A stretch of DNA of 64,000 nucleotides. It comes from Ephemerocybe angulata (lineage: Eukaryota > Basidiomycota > Agaricomycetes > Agaricales > Psathyrellaceae). The stretch's first letter is position 1, and each line of letters starts with the position of its first letter. Location: contig JAACJK010000110.1 of the NCBI GenBank assembly GCA_013368325.1, positions 1,178,001 through 1,242,000 of the forward strand, written 5' to 3'. The notes under the pieces were generated by a model that saw only the letters and a list, made by a program, of their open reading frames with translations, did not search any database and was not told the DNA's origin. Position numbers and translations under genes: made by a program. Below, piece after piece: positions 34,434-45,792 of the stretch.

Positions 34434-36090
34434 TTAAAGGGTTGGGGTGCCAGTTGCAGCGGGTATCGTCGTAGACACGGCCGTACATCCGGGGACAAGG
34501 GTCGCCGACTCCGGTCCCGCTTGGATAGGGTTGCATCCCGGAAGCGCAGATATATCTAGTCACACCGCGTCAGCTAGGCACGAGCCTTCCGTCTCCCTAA
34601 CCTAATGAAAACCTACATCCGCCTTCAACTTTCTCAGCCACCCTCGGTACTTGCGCACATGAGTTCATCTCTTCGTCCGTCTGAAGAGTAAGTTCAGTGC
34701 ACTCCGCAGGCCGCCCAAGGATACTCGTGCAAGAGTCCATCGCCCGCTGCAGTGCGTCTCCTTCCCAGCCGAAGACGTAGTCGCCGTGATGTCCATACCC
34801 CGTCCTGCCAATGACCAAAATGCTATCAATCCTGCTGGCTTGACTTGGAAGTTATTGGGTGGAGAACGTACGGATCGCCCATGCTGAGCACATAGGGTTG
34901 CTCTCCACCTTCCGGCCACAGGTGGTTGAGCTGCTTCGTATCCCATACAGTCTCAAAGAAAAGGGCTGGTATCTTGACAGGGTGCGTTGAAGGGCAGGTC
35001 CCATTCGAGACGAATAAGCCCGCGGCTGGGTTAACATTCTCATAGAATGCGACGTGGCTCTGTCAAGATACGTTCCGTACATTAGCGAAGAAGCGGAATT
35101 GTCTGTGCGGAGAACGCACCTTGTGGTCGTGGCTGTCGAGGTTTACACCATCCCAGCACCTAAAGTGAAATCCAAGCCCATCAGCCCACGATGTGAGGGA
35201 GTACAACGAATGACTCGTACCCTGGGAAGAAAGTATTTGACCGGATGCCCCCAGGGCACGGCGCCTCTGGTAAGTGCACAGTATCAAAGGGGCCGGGCCC
35301 GATCGCATGGCTATTCGAGTAGTCATAGGGGCCCGTAGTTTGCCAGCATCGAAAGCTCTTTGCCCAGTAATCCCCGCTCCGCTCGTCACTAAACATGCGC
35401 TTGCGATACATCGCATCGCCCGTTATCATCCTGAACCCCTGAATGGTTATAGACGTATTTGAGCGTCAATAAAAAAAGCGATTCGAGGAAGGGATCGGGG
35501 GCGGTTACCTTGGGGAATGCAGTGATCTTGGAACCGTCAGGGTGCTGGACATAGTACACCGTCATGCCGCCATTCGGACTTCCGACAATATGGTTAGCTA
35601 TTTGCGGTACCTGGCGTGAGGAAGTAGGCTCAGTTGCAGTGTCTTCATAAACGTGGACGGGAAGGGCACGTACCCGGATGTAGCTCCCATTTGTGTGTTT
35701 GAAGTACATGACTGCCGTCCAGTAGTTCGACTTATTCTCTTTAAAACGACATGTGGTACATGTCGCAAGATTCGGTAAGTCGAGGGAGGGATCCATTGTC
35801 AAGTTGAAGGCATTCTGAATGTCAAGTTGTCAGTGTAAGATTTCAAAAAAACTGGGGTAACCTATGAGGACTCACCCCTCCAACGATTTGATGAACATGG
35901 GGTGAAACCTCCCCTGGAGTGACAAGGCTAGGATCCCAACGCGGTTAGGCAAGTACCAGAGAACGCTGTAAACTTACGGGTCGAATCTCTCGGTGACGAG
36001 CTGCGAGCACGGGAAGCGCAGCATTGCCTCAGCGGGCCCCACAGCGAGAAGCCCAGCAAGGAAAGCTAGGAACGACGTCCAGTTGTTCAT
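34434..36090 (-). CDS. DUF1996 secreted protein
   Basis: Nine exons on the complement (35978..36090, 35876..35927, 35674..35814, 35509..35610, 35221..35438, 35120..35159, 34872..35059, 34617..34804, 34434..34555), 387 residues in phase. Signal peptide (MNNWTSFLAFLAGLLAVGPA), then the DUF1996 pattern: LRFPCSQLVTERFDPLVTPG, SPHVHQIVGGNAFN, TCTTCRFKENKSNYWTAVMY, GGMTVYYVQ, FPKGFRMITGDAM, CPGGIRSNTFFPGCWDG, SHDHKSHVAFY, CPSTHPVKIPALFFETVW, LSMGDPTGYGHHGDYVFGW. The tail LPGCNPIQAGPESAT is typical. Conserved HVHQ, CWDG.N.DS.DH and HGD residues suggest an extracellular hydrolase-like fold, but the activity of the family is unknown. No WSC domain follows. Confidence 0.87.
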
Positions 36091-36826
36091 CCTAAGATAG
36101 ATTGCGACAGCAAGTGCAAGGCAATAATGAAGCAGAAGCATGTGAAGGCCTCTTATGTGCACGAACCCTCATCCACCTGAGCTTGGCAGCGACCATTCTC
36201 CGAGCTTCAGGAGAGATATTGAAGCGAAGAAGCCAGAAAACGCGAAGTTGTGCTGTTTAGGACGCAAGAAGCAATGGAGCAGGGCACTCATTGGTTCGAA
36301 GCACCATCAATGGACAAGTTCTCCCCGGTTCGTTGGAGAGAACGCGTCGCAAGATGGGAGAGCAGTTTGAACCATCACAATTGTGTTGTCTCTTCCTTTT
36401 ATCCAGGCGTGATTCTGTTCTGGAAGTGATCAGGGCTTGGAAGATGTGGGTTGAATCTTAGTGGTCCTTGCGAGGTGTCGACAAGATTTCGATTCCAAGG
36501 CGAGTTGGGGATTGGTGGTCGGGGTTCGAGGTCAGGTCCAGTCACCACTGGCAAGGCTGTTTTTTTGATACCGATGACAACACGGAGAAGATCTTATCTT
36601 ATCGGCAACCGTGCAACGAGCGGTTTTAACTTTTCACAACATTCAGCAGAAGTACAACACAGCGATAAACACATTTTAAAGGGTATATAATAGATAGATA
36701 AGCGCCCCAAATCGACGTTGGGGCAGAGGCAAAGCAGCAACAAAGCAGAGGTTGAGAGGAGGTTTAGTACGGGAGGGGAAGAAACACCATATAACTAAAC
36801 AAAAAGGGGGCTACAAGCTTTCAAAG
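36091..36826. other. Intergenic, no supported gene
   Basis: Promoter side of the DUF1996 gene and 3' flank of the first motif-repeat gene. No coding signal seen. Confidence 0.45.
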
Positions 36827-38060
36827 TCACTGGTATTCGACCGATTCGGAGAGCATCTTGAGGAAGGGGTTCTTGTCCCCAAGCCGTCGCTTCTGGATAG
36901 GGCTGATGGGAGGAGACCCACTGAAACCGGGACTGGGCATCCCAGATACCGACGTTGCCGGAGTGGACAGACCACTGCGGTCAGACCATATATCGTCAAC
37001 CTGACTTCCAGGCGTCGACATCCCACCGTAGTCAAAGGACTGATTGCCGTACTGGCTTTCAGGCGTACTAGGCATGCCCCTGCTTTCGAAGTGAGTGGAG
37101 GGGCTATACGGGGGATGTTGGGATGAGGGCCTTTGGGGAGAATGTTTGAATGGGGGCCGTTGCGGACGATAAGCTGAAGAGTGGCCAGACGGGGGTGCTG
37201 GGGGAGAGAACCATTGGGGTTGGTGTGGGGTGTGAGCATAGTGCGCCTGGTGAGGCTGATGCCTGGGACTGTTCGGCATCGTCTGAGAGCGATGGGTTGA
37301 GTGCGGGTAGGGAGGGTTGCCGTAAGGCGCTTGACCTGCTCCAGAATCGAAATATTCGTGCGGTTCTTGATACTCGGGCTTGGGTTGCGCATGCGAATCG
37401 TTCTGGTACCTTTCGGACTCTGGGGGAGCCGATCATTAGTTATGGGTTCGAAGCAGAAAGCTCAGCATGGCTGTACACACCGTGGCTGTAGGGACCTCGT
37501 CCTTCGCCCCCGTAGCTGTCGTCGTCGTCGCTAGACGACTCCGATGGAGGGGTCGCCTTCCCCTTCCTGCGAGTGCGCTCGCCGGTGGGGATGGAATTTA
37601 TAGTTGAATTATGCGCTCCCCCGTTAATGACTACACCTGAGACGCCGTCCTGATAGTATACACTAGATCCTTTCTCCGGCTTGGTGCGAGAATGGTGCTC
37701 GCGTTCTCTCGGACTCTGGTTGGTTGTGGCGGCCTTTTTCGCTGGTCGAGAAACCCGAGTTAAAACTCGGAATTACAGATGATATTCCGTCTCAACTCGA
37801 GACGACGTACGTTTAGGTCTACGCCCCGAGCCTCCATTTATACTGGAGTTGTTAGCCGAACCGTTGACGATCGTTCCGGACACATCATTCTGGTGGTATA
37901 TGTTCGTGTGGGTCTTCGAGTGGTCGTTGTGTGTGTGGTGAACATTGTCGTTGTGTATGTTAGTGTTCCGATGTTCAGTGTAGTCGCCTCCGACAGATCG
38001 AAATTCCAAGTTGTTGATATTGAAATCTTTCGCACCGTGGAAGGCGTTCAGGCTAGCCAT
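36827..38060 (-). CDS. Motif-repeat protein 1 (two copies of the 20-residue motif)
   Basis: Complement of exons 37811..38060, 37481..37741 and 36827..37419, 367 residues. N-terminus: FHGAKDFNINNLEFRSVGGD (residues 7-26), an Asn/His-rich stretch (HNDNVHHTHNDHSKTHTN), then motif copy a (YHQNDVSGTIVNGSANNSSI, residues 55-74). Exon 2 starts with a basic linker and carries copy b (YYQDGVSGVVINGGAHNSTI), an Arg/Lys patch and an acidic Ser/Asp patch. Exon 3 is a disordered Pro/Ser/His/Tyr-rich tail ending IQKRRLGDKNPFLKML. No signal peptide, membrane segment or known domain. It belongs with the next two genes by motif, orientation and architecture. Function unknown; the alternating small/Asn/beta-branched motif looks like a beta-strand-forming, possibly amyloid-type segment (inference). 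Confidence 0.68.
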
Positions 38061-38916
38061 TGGAAACGCCGTGAGGGTGATAAGTGGTAACGAGGTCCAA
38101 GCGCAGACGAAAGGTAGGCCTACCTATATACCTAGAAGAGGGCTGGCACAGCATCGGGCTCTCTGGCTAGATGTAAGATCTGTCGTCGCCTCGTGGTCGA
38201 TCAGCCCATAGACGTCCTCCTGCATCCTGTCAGTGCACGGACAAGGTCAGCCATATCAGGATGTGTGCTGACAAAGAGGGGAGAGGGGGGCTTTATTTCC
38301 ATGTTTTCTCGTCCACGTATCATACCTTAGCATACCTTTTGCCCAAATCCACTCAGCTTCACGCCGCATGGGGCAACGTGTATCAATTGTGGGCGCCTAA
38401 CTTACCGGCAATTGCCGCCGTGCCGCGTGCCCACACCGCTGCGACCCATTGTCCCCCGTCCCCTTCACAGCTCCCATTCTCGTTACTCCGTACTTTCTAG
38501 CCAGTGCTGGCTCACAGGGTGGAAGGTATAGAGGGTATGAGACAGAATGCGATCGTCCAGAATCAACGAATCTACAGGCATTTTCAATTTGGGGCCCGAG
38601 AAAAGGATCACACCCAGGATCCTTCATACGAGTCGTGGTTATGTAGGTTGGTAAACGAATGGAGCTCACAGCACGCATAGCACTGAACACAGCAGCTTGG
38701 ACAGCCCTACAGCCTGAAGGTGTGCAGACACAGGAAAAGAGGGCCAGAGCATTGGATATGACATGGTTCCTTATTGAGCCGACATTAAGTAGGATCGTAG
38801 ATTCAAGTTGACGCTGGGGATCTAATCTAATCTACGGCAAATCAAACCTGGAGAACGAATATCATTGAAATCGAATTGATACATAGTGAAGTAGGGATGC
38901 CGATCAGAAACTCTGA
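38061..38916. other. Intergenic, no supported gene
   Basis: Promoter of motif-repeat gene 1 and 3' flank of gene 2. Contains a GATCTAATCTAATCTA run near 38,819; otherwise nothing seen. Confidence 0.4.
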
Positions 38917-40440
38917 TCAGCCGCGCCAAGGCGCCATCTCGGAGCATCCTGATTCGTGAGGAGCACTGGCAGCATACAGACTACCATATTCCGATAGCCT
39001 TGGGGGTGTAGAGTTGGGCGAAAGGTACCCATCCATACGGCGTGCGTCACGAGGGCCTGATGTGAGTTCGTCGGAAAACTTCGGCCAATATGAGGAGGGT
39101 TGCCCCATGCGCGGTCCTGCATAATTGCCAAAAGCGGTGTTCTCACCTGGATAGGCGTATCGGGCAGGTGCTGGAGAAGGTACTCCCGTTTCCCGTGGCC
39201 AAGGGGCGTTGGGCGCAAGGTGAGGGTCAGAGAATCGATCCGGTGGATGATATCCTTGCATTGGACGCTGAACTGGTTGTCTCGTACCATAGCGTGCGTC
39301 AGGCTCAAAGTGAGACGGCTGCGAAGGAGGGCTGGGATCTGAGCCTGGGATAAATATTCAACGATTGAGATAATATCAAACGAAGGACGGTACACACATG
39401 GCATGGGATGTCTCATATGAGGATAATCGCCACTTTCCCGGCGGTACCGATGTTTCTCTGGGTTTAAAGTTGCGAGGTGAGTTAAATTTGTGAGTACACG
39501 AACAAAAAGCGCCTACCTTTAGTGTCGTAGCCGACACGATTGGGTGGAGACCATATCACTGAATTGGTCACTTTCCCATTGATGATGAAGCCACGAACAC
39601 CACTCTGGTGGTAAACGTGCCCTCTTGGTGCTGGGCGTTGATTACTTGTATCGTCACTCCTCCTACCTTTGATGTTATCCTCCAATTCAAGTAATGGCAG
39701 CCGCGTGGGCGGAGACACTCTACGACTCTCTAGAGTAACTTTGTCGAATAAGTTGTATGATACGGATAGGGTCGCGTTCTGCATGGGCTTACCTGCAGAC
39801 GACAAAGGTCGAGCTTTTGGATATGCATTGATCATCGAGCCGGTGACCGACCCATTAATAATGAAGCCGTCCACGTTTGTCTGATTGTACGCGACACGAG
39901 GTTCGCTGAGGGCACCGTCGGTAGAAATGGCATCTTCGTCAAGGACAGGGCGCATATGAATTGGGTGAGATAGCTCAGGGCTGACGTTCCCTTTACGTGG
40001 AGGGGTAGGTTCGGGAGGCTCCTGATAGGCCACTCGCGGCGGAAGAATAGAGCAATAATCAGGCACAGAACCGAATGCTCGCAAAGGCCCCGTTCGTGGA
40101 GGACCCGGGGTAGCTTCGTGGGGAGTCCCACGGCCCGGTGGACTTGGTATAGTTGCTCGTGTTGACCCTCCCGCATTGCCCCCTGTATACGAGACGTGAA
40201 CATGACAGTCGAAGGTACGAAGCAATACCCACCTGCAGGGCTCACCACTGAGGTGAAGCTCGAGTTCATCACCTGCCCATTTATGACAAGACCTTGGATG
40301 TTGCTCTGGTTGTAAGTCTGGTTGACCGATGTGGAATGGTGATGCACGATGCTGGTACTGTTATCGATGTAGTCCCGACCGGTGTTGATTATGGAGAGGT
40401 CGTTCACCGCGAAATCCGAGGATTCTTGGAACATGCTCAT
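38917..40440 (-). CDS. Motif-repeat protein 2 (three copies of the 20-residue motif)
   Basis: Complement of exons 40233..40440, 39517..40182, 39398..39457 and 38917..39344, 453 residues. Begins FQESSDFAVNDLSIINTGRD (residues 4-23), then copy a (YNQSNIQGLVINGQVMNSSF, 43-62) closes exon 1. Exon 2 is a Pro-rich linker with copy b (YNQTNVDGFIINGSVTGSMI, 39830-39889) and, after ~75 residues, copy c (YHQSGVRGFIINGKVTNSVI, 39554-39613). The tail is Pro/Tyr/Gly-rich (RYGTRQPVQRPM, GENTAFGNYAGP). The reading of exon 2 depends on counting five Gs at the acceptor; with that the phase is exact and all three copies are in frame. Same strand and layout as its two neighbours. Function unknown. Confidence 0.68.
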
Positions 40441-40991
40441 CCTGGTATTCCTCGTAATAAGTGGCCGAATCAGGGCCGAATACTGATTAAAGCTGAGGGG
40501 AGAGCAGTGTGACCTTTGGGGGGTGGAAGAACGGGATCAAAATCAAAGCGCTGGCAATTCTGGTTTAAATTTGCCTTCCCCATCACGGCACGGCCGAAGT
40601 ACAGGCCTTAGAAGAAGTGGCAACCAAAATGGTGTTACATACATTGACTTCCAACAGCCTACCGAAGCACAATAGGTGTATCGAATTGTTCTCCCGCTTC
40701 ATAGAACCGTACCACTCCTTTCTGCCATCGCCACCATGGGCGCTTATTATAACATTCCAATGTGTGGCTCGACCTAGGCTGTGAATTCCATAGCAGGGTC
40801 GATGCTGTTACTGGACAGCATGTTACATAGGCATGGATAAATAGCTGGGGGCGTGTGATAAGGTGCATAATACGATGGGTCTGTTGGCCCGTATATATAG
40901 AAATGAACGATAGGAATGAACGACACACGAGCGCAGTACAGAAGGGGTCGCAGAAGATTGGGGCACCCCTACACTGATAATATTTACGAAG

Positions 40992-42351
40992 CTACTCGAA
41001 ATTCTGGGGGACAAGCCTAAAGGCGGGCTGGTTATCGGGGCGCATAAAGGGTGGGTAAGGGTTCTGATCGGAGTACGGGCTCGAACCATATGGACTGTAG
41101 GGCGTCACAGGTGTCGGCGGCATCTGAGGCATGGTCATCGACCGCGGTCTGGTGCTCTCGGTCGGATACGCGATCCCATCTGAGTACCCCATATAGTACG
41201 ACCTTTCTGTCATGGGGGGGTAGGCATGGGAGGGAATGGGCATCGGTGGGGGTGGTTGCCTTCCTCGTTCAAGATGCTCAGGAGCCGGCGGCTGGCTCCC
41301 GCCGTAGCTCCATCCAAATTGACCTTGATGAATGGCATTGGGATTGGGGCCGGAGATCGGGGGAGATATCATCGGGGTCGGCATCGGGGTCGGCATCGGG
41401 GTCGGCAGCTGCATAGGAGCACAGTTGAATGCGGGTGGTGGGCCACTGGTGGAAGAATGGCCTCCGGCATAGGTATACTGCCGTTCTGGATGAGGACTTC
41501 GCCTGGGTACCGTCGTGGGATGCGCTAGGCCTGGCTCTGGCATGGTCATAGTTCGCGGCGGAGAAATGGACCTGATCGGGTAAGAGGTAGGATAAGGTTG
41601 GAGATAAGGATAGCTGGCGGTAGAAGCGTTGAAGTAATCTTGCGTCGAGTCCTGAATTGAGGTATCTGTTCGTCCTCGGGGTTAGACCCTTCGATAACAT
41701 ATGATAGTAAGGGAGAACCTTGCATACATTGCTCGGTATCGCCTGCACCTTTTTCCCTGCGAGGGTCGCTATGTAGGGATCTCTCGAGAGGTCGCCCACC
41801 CTCGTGCGGAGGGTGACGTCGACGGTAGTCAGGAGGAGGATACGGCTGGCCACTACCACCGTATCCCATGGACGACATGGTGGCGGGTCGAGATAATTCG
41901 GCTGTTCCTTTGTAAAAGAAAGAAAAATCAGGGAAGGTGGTGGGAGATCGGAAACACATAAATACCTTCAAGTCCAGCATTTCGACGGCTTGGCTGGGTG
42001 CTGATGGCTGAGTCCGTCATGTGTCCATTGACAATGAAGCCCTTCACTTCTTGCTGGTCGTATTGTACTCCATGAGTATCAACGTGGGGACGAGTAGCAT
42101 GCTGACGATCCATTGGAATATCTGGTCCAGAGGTCAGCTCAGGAGAGCTTTGGGTGTCTGTATCCCATTCATTGGAAGGCGCTGTTTGAGCCGGCACCGC
42201 GTAAGTATATCGAGCAATCGATCTTAGGTTACATACAATTAGGGTCCTGGTTGATTTTAGAGTTCTTCATGTCTCCATTAACGATAAAGCCGTCGATGTT
42301 ATGCTGCCGAAACGTTGAACTCATCCTCGTTGAAGAATCAAGACGGTTCAT
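40992..42351 (-). CDS. Motif-repeat protein 3 (two copies of the 20-residue motif)
   Basis: Complement of exons 42237..42351, 41966..42181, 41728..41907 and 40992..41665, 394 residues. Unlike its neighbours it lacks the Phe-rich N-terminal motif and starts almost directly with copy a (FRQHNIDGFIVNGDMKNSKI, 42253-42312). Exon 2 ends with copy b (YDQQEVKGFIVNGHMTDSAI, 42003-42062). Exons 3 and 4 encode a disordered Pro/Tyr/Ser/Arg tail with a PTPMPTPMPTPM run and repeated YGSSPYSD-like patches. The chosen ATG gives MNRLDSSTR; a downstream ATG at 42324 is also possible. Intron 1 has a weak branch site but is the only arrangement that keeps both copies in frame. Confidence 0.62.
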
Positions 42352-43468
42352 CGAGAGCTTTCGATGGGACACTGCGTTAAGTTTCTTGGAAGGCGTATAT
42401 ATGCCTTAGAGGGGGGAGGGGGGATCAGAAAAGGAATTGATGGGAGAGACGAGCTGGCATACTCGCTACCCCAGTCAAAACTCCTTTATAGCGGGATAAT
42501 AAATCTATGACGACGCCTGCATGCATACCATACGTCAAATACGTGCTCGCGACAATTGCGGTGGTATGCGTGAATGAACGGGACGCCCCAGAATGTATGA
42601 CTTTGTGATCGTTCGCTTTGACTGTTTCTAGAAGCGGACTTCAGAAATACGACACTCTGCTGATCAAAGCAACCCGCAGGATGGTACTAGGCTGGAAGAT
42701 ACAGATGCAGACAGGGGTACCATGTGCAGTGGGCACGCACTCACCACGAGGTAATGGCACCTCCATCCGCACATAAACACCGCAATGAACCGAAGATGGG
42801 TGGCGATAGGCACGAGCCACAGGTTTGTACAAATTGAACTGGGATTATCAGAATTTAGGCGCCCAAGAAGCGCGCAAGGTGCTCCATCAGCATTGCCTCT
42901 CGGCGGACAACCGATGTGTACGGATATTACTTTCATGGGTGAGACCGGTTGCGTTTGAGGCTTCTGCTACTTCTAGCTGTACATGGCAAAAACATTTATG
43001 CTTCAATCCAGGTGTATCAGCATTTCGATTTATTACGAAGGGACGCTTGCACAGCAGTTCTCTAGAAGGCCGTCTATCTATCTTCCTCCGAGTATCTGGT
43101 TGCTGATCGCTCTTTCTCGACAGGCTTTCTTCCCCATGACGTCGTTCGTCGATGAGAAGATCTGAATAAAGCATGATTATGGCCTATACCTACCTATATG
43201 TCAGTGTTTTCATGTTACCCTCAGGCAGCGATGAGGGAGACTCGAGAGGAGCTTACTCGGATTCGTCGGAGGAGAAGCCGCACCTGGATTTATCGGCCGA
43301 TCCACAGGAAAATTTGCACATATTTGACGATAGCTTCAGAAATGAGAACCATCATGATTGTCATCAAATTTCAGAAACTCGACTACAACCACAACTGTCA
43401 ACCACGAGTACGAACAACAAGCCCAGGGAACCTACGCACTTATGATGTACCCCTTTCAAAACATATGC
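42352..43468. other. Intergenic, no supported gene
   Basis: About 1.1 kb, AT-richer than its surroundings; contains the promoter of motif-repeat gene 3. No coding signal seen on either strand. Confidence 0.4.
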
Positions 43469-45157
43469 CTACCCCTCGGAATGCTTCAAGTCCTCGAATA
43501 TGTGCGATGTGTTCGCAGTCTTGGAGGCTTGACCAAAGAACTCCGATGCGACGGTGACTTGAGCACAGTGGGCGATGTTCATGAAACGACGAAGAACCCC
43601 TCCTGGAGCCTCTAGATCACCCATGAACCTATGGAGGACCCTCCTCACCGGAGCCTCCGCCTTGACCTGCGACTCGTCCAAATCCCAGATGGAGAAAACT
43701 CGGATCGTGTACGTCGAAGGCGGACGCTCGCTAACCTGGGGATCCACGGTGAACACAGGAAACTCGCCGTCGCCCAGGGTCAGGCGGTTCTTGTCGCTGA
43801 GGGTGGGATACTTCTTATACTTGACTCTCGCGCTTCTCTCGTCCTCGCTGTGCTGGATCTGGACTGCATTTCTGGTGGTGCATTCGGTCGCCGAACTGTC
43901 CTCCTTCTGGGTGCGCGAAACCGAACCGCCAACCGACACTGAGGAAATGGTGACCTCGGCTTGACCTCCCTTGGTATTCTCTATGGATCTCGACCTCTGG
44001 TTTGTTTGGGTGATCCCTTGCTTCGTGTCGACCTCGGCACGCTCTGCAGGTAGGATCCGAAAGTTGCAGCTCTGGTCGCACACCACCGTCACGTACGCCT
44101 CCCGGAGAATATACCCCTCTGGGCCTGCCCAGCGGAGCTTGGTGAACTTGATGATACGAGAACCGTCAGCCACACCCTCCTCGCTGCTCTTCTCGATCTG
44201 CAAAATGGTACGGTGAATCAGCGTCAGCGTTTGCCAAAGAAACGTACTAGTAGGAGACTAAACTCACTTGGCACTCGAGCGCGGTACTCAATTGACTCTT
44301 CGGGTCGCCAGGGGCGTCTGAAGAATCCGACGAGGCATTGTTGGAGACGTTCATCATAATCCTCGGCCGGTATTCGGAAACGTGTCGTCGCGCAACCACA
44401 AGGGGACCTTCGTCTGCCAGACTGCAAGCCGGTGAGAATAGTTCAGAGGGCTTCGCGGGACGCTCGTGGGTGGCTTTAAGGATGCGAAGATGCTTGCCAC
44501 ACCGAAGGGTCGTCGGAAAGGGCGACAAGAGCGAAGTCAGCTTCTCCGATAAGTCGCCTTCCTTCTCAAGAGCAGACCTCCATTTTCGAAATGTGATCAC
44601 AATCTCTTGCTTTGCAGTCGAGAATCCTGTTTCTTGCTTGAATCCTACTTGGGCATGCCAGTCGGGATCCTTGATTCCGAAGTTGTTGAATAAAAGTTGG
44701 AGCGCAACCATCGAACTCCGCAGATGGCTGCTGGCGCTCAAGGCGGAGATGATACTGTGTTTGAAAAACGGAGTTGGTCCGACAGGGAACATCTGCTTCG
44801 GAGCATCTGCAGCGACTTGTGCAAGCGGGAGTGGTGTGGAAGGGCTGGTTGTGGGGGACGTCCGCTGCGGCAGTGTGGAAGGGCCAATTTTTGGAGACGC
44901 CCGCTGCGGTAGGACGACTCGCTCAAGAGTTGGGGGCGACGAGGAGCAACATTGCCCAGATGGCATGAAGTTGGGATGCGAAGGACCGGGAGAGGGCCAT
45001 GGGGATGTGAAATCAACTAGTAATCGGGGCATGCTGTCAGCCTCAAATCCATATGAACTGAGTTAAGCGCCTTCTTACCACCAGTGTTGTTATTGACCGT
45101 ATTGGTGAACGAGCCGATGGAAAAGCCCTGGGCATTGTGGAAGTTGTTTGCAGACAT
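43469..45157 (-). CDS. Unknown two-part protein with the shared N-terminal motif
   Basis: Complement of exons 45079..45157, 44268..45016 and 43469..44197, 518 residues. The first exon encodes only the shared N-terminal motif (FHNAQGFSIGSFTNTVNNN). After a Pro/Ser linker containing a short repeat (PQRASPKIGPSTL / PQRTSPTTSPSTP) comes a folded-looking segment (FFKHSIISALSASSHLRSSM, LFNNFGIKDPDWHAQVGFKQ, FRKWRSALEKEGDLSEKLTS, PTTLRCGKHLRILKATH). The last exon is a second, beta-rich-looking segment (KFTKLRWAGPEGYILREAYV, VSERPPSTYTIRVFSIWDL) with a helical tail (FMGDLEAPGGVLRRFMNIAH). I do not recognise either part. Orientation and N-terminus place it in the same gene cluster. Confidence 0.62.
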
Positions 45158-45792
45158 CGTCAAGACGTCCTAATCAGTCCCAGAAAGATAGTCAGAGAAA
45201 GGTCAGATGAAAAACCCTCGGCGGTTTATAACCCATAGCGCTCCATTTCTCCAGTGCGTTGAGCTGTCAAGAACCTCGCCCACAGCGGCAACAGCAGGGC
45301 GAGCGCCTTTGTTGTTTGAAGCTGTCTGATGTCGGCCTGACAGTGGCTACCTTCGGCGACTCGGACACGCTCTGAGAAGAACAAAAGCGTGTGATAGGGA
45401 GCCTTGGTACTTCCCTATCAGGTTGCACGTTGTACCCGAAGTTACAGTTTTAATTTAGAAGGTGTTGTAGTGTGCATCTGTGGGCATGAACAAACTATGC
45501 GGGAGGGAATCACAAGAAAGCAGGAACTTTGGCAGGACCTACAAACATCGTTGATTCGGGATGAGACGGTGCCTTCCATTCTTAAAGGATAATAGGACAA
45601 TAGCAGAGCAATTTATGTTGTGAGGCCATCATGCATCAATCTCCAGTGTTGCTTGTGTGGAAATGGGAATTCCATTCCCGAGCCCTGAAACTTCGAAGCA
45701 CAACCAGCAGGGTATCTATTATCAATTGCACCAACCATTTCAAACTTTGAGAAAATATCCGGGTATCATCGATTCTCGAGCCTCCGAGCATT
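45158..45792. other. Intergenic, no supported gene
   Basis: Promoter of the preceding minus-strand gene plus 3' flank of the second F-box gene; nothing else recognised. Confidence 0.4.

Noticed and set aside
36827..42351. Hydrophobin or cell-wall repeat proteins as identity of the motif-repeat genes
   Set aside because: No signal peptides, no cysteine patterns and no GPI or membrane segments in any of the three.
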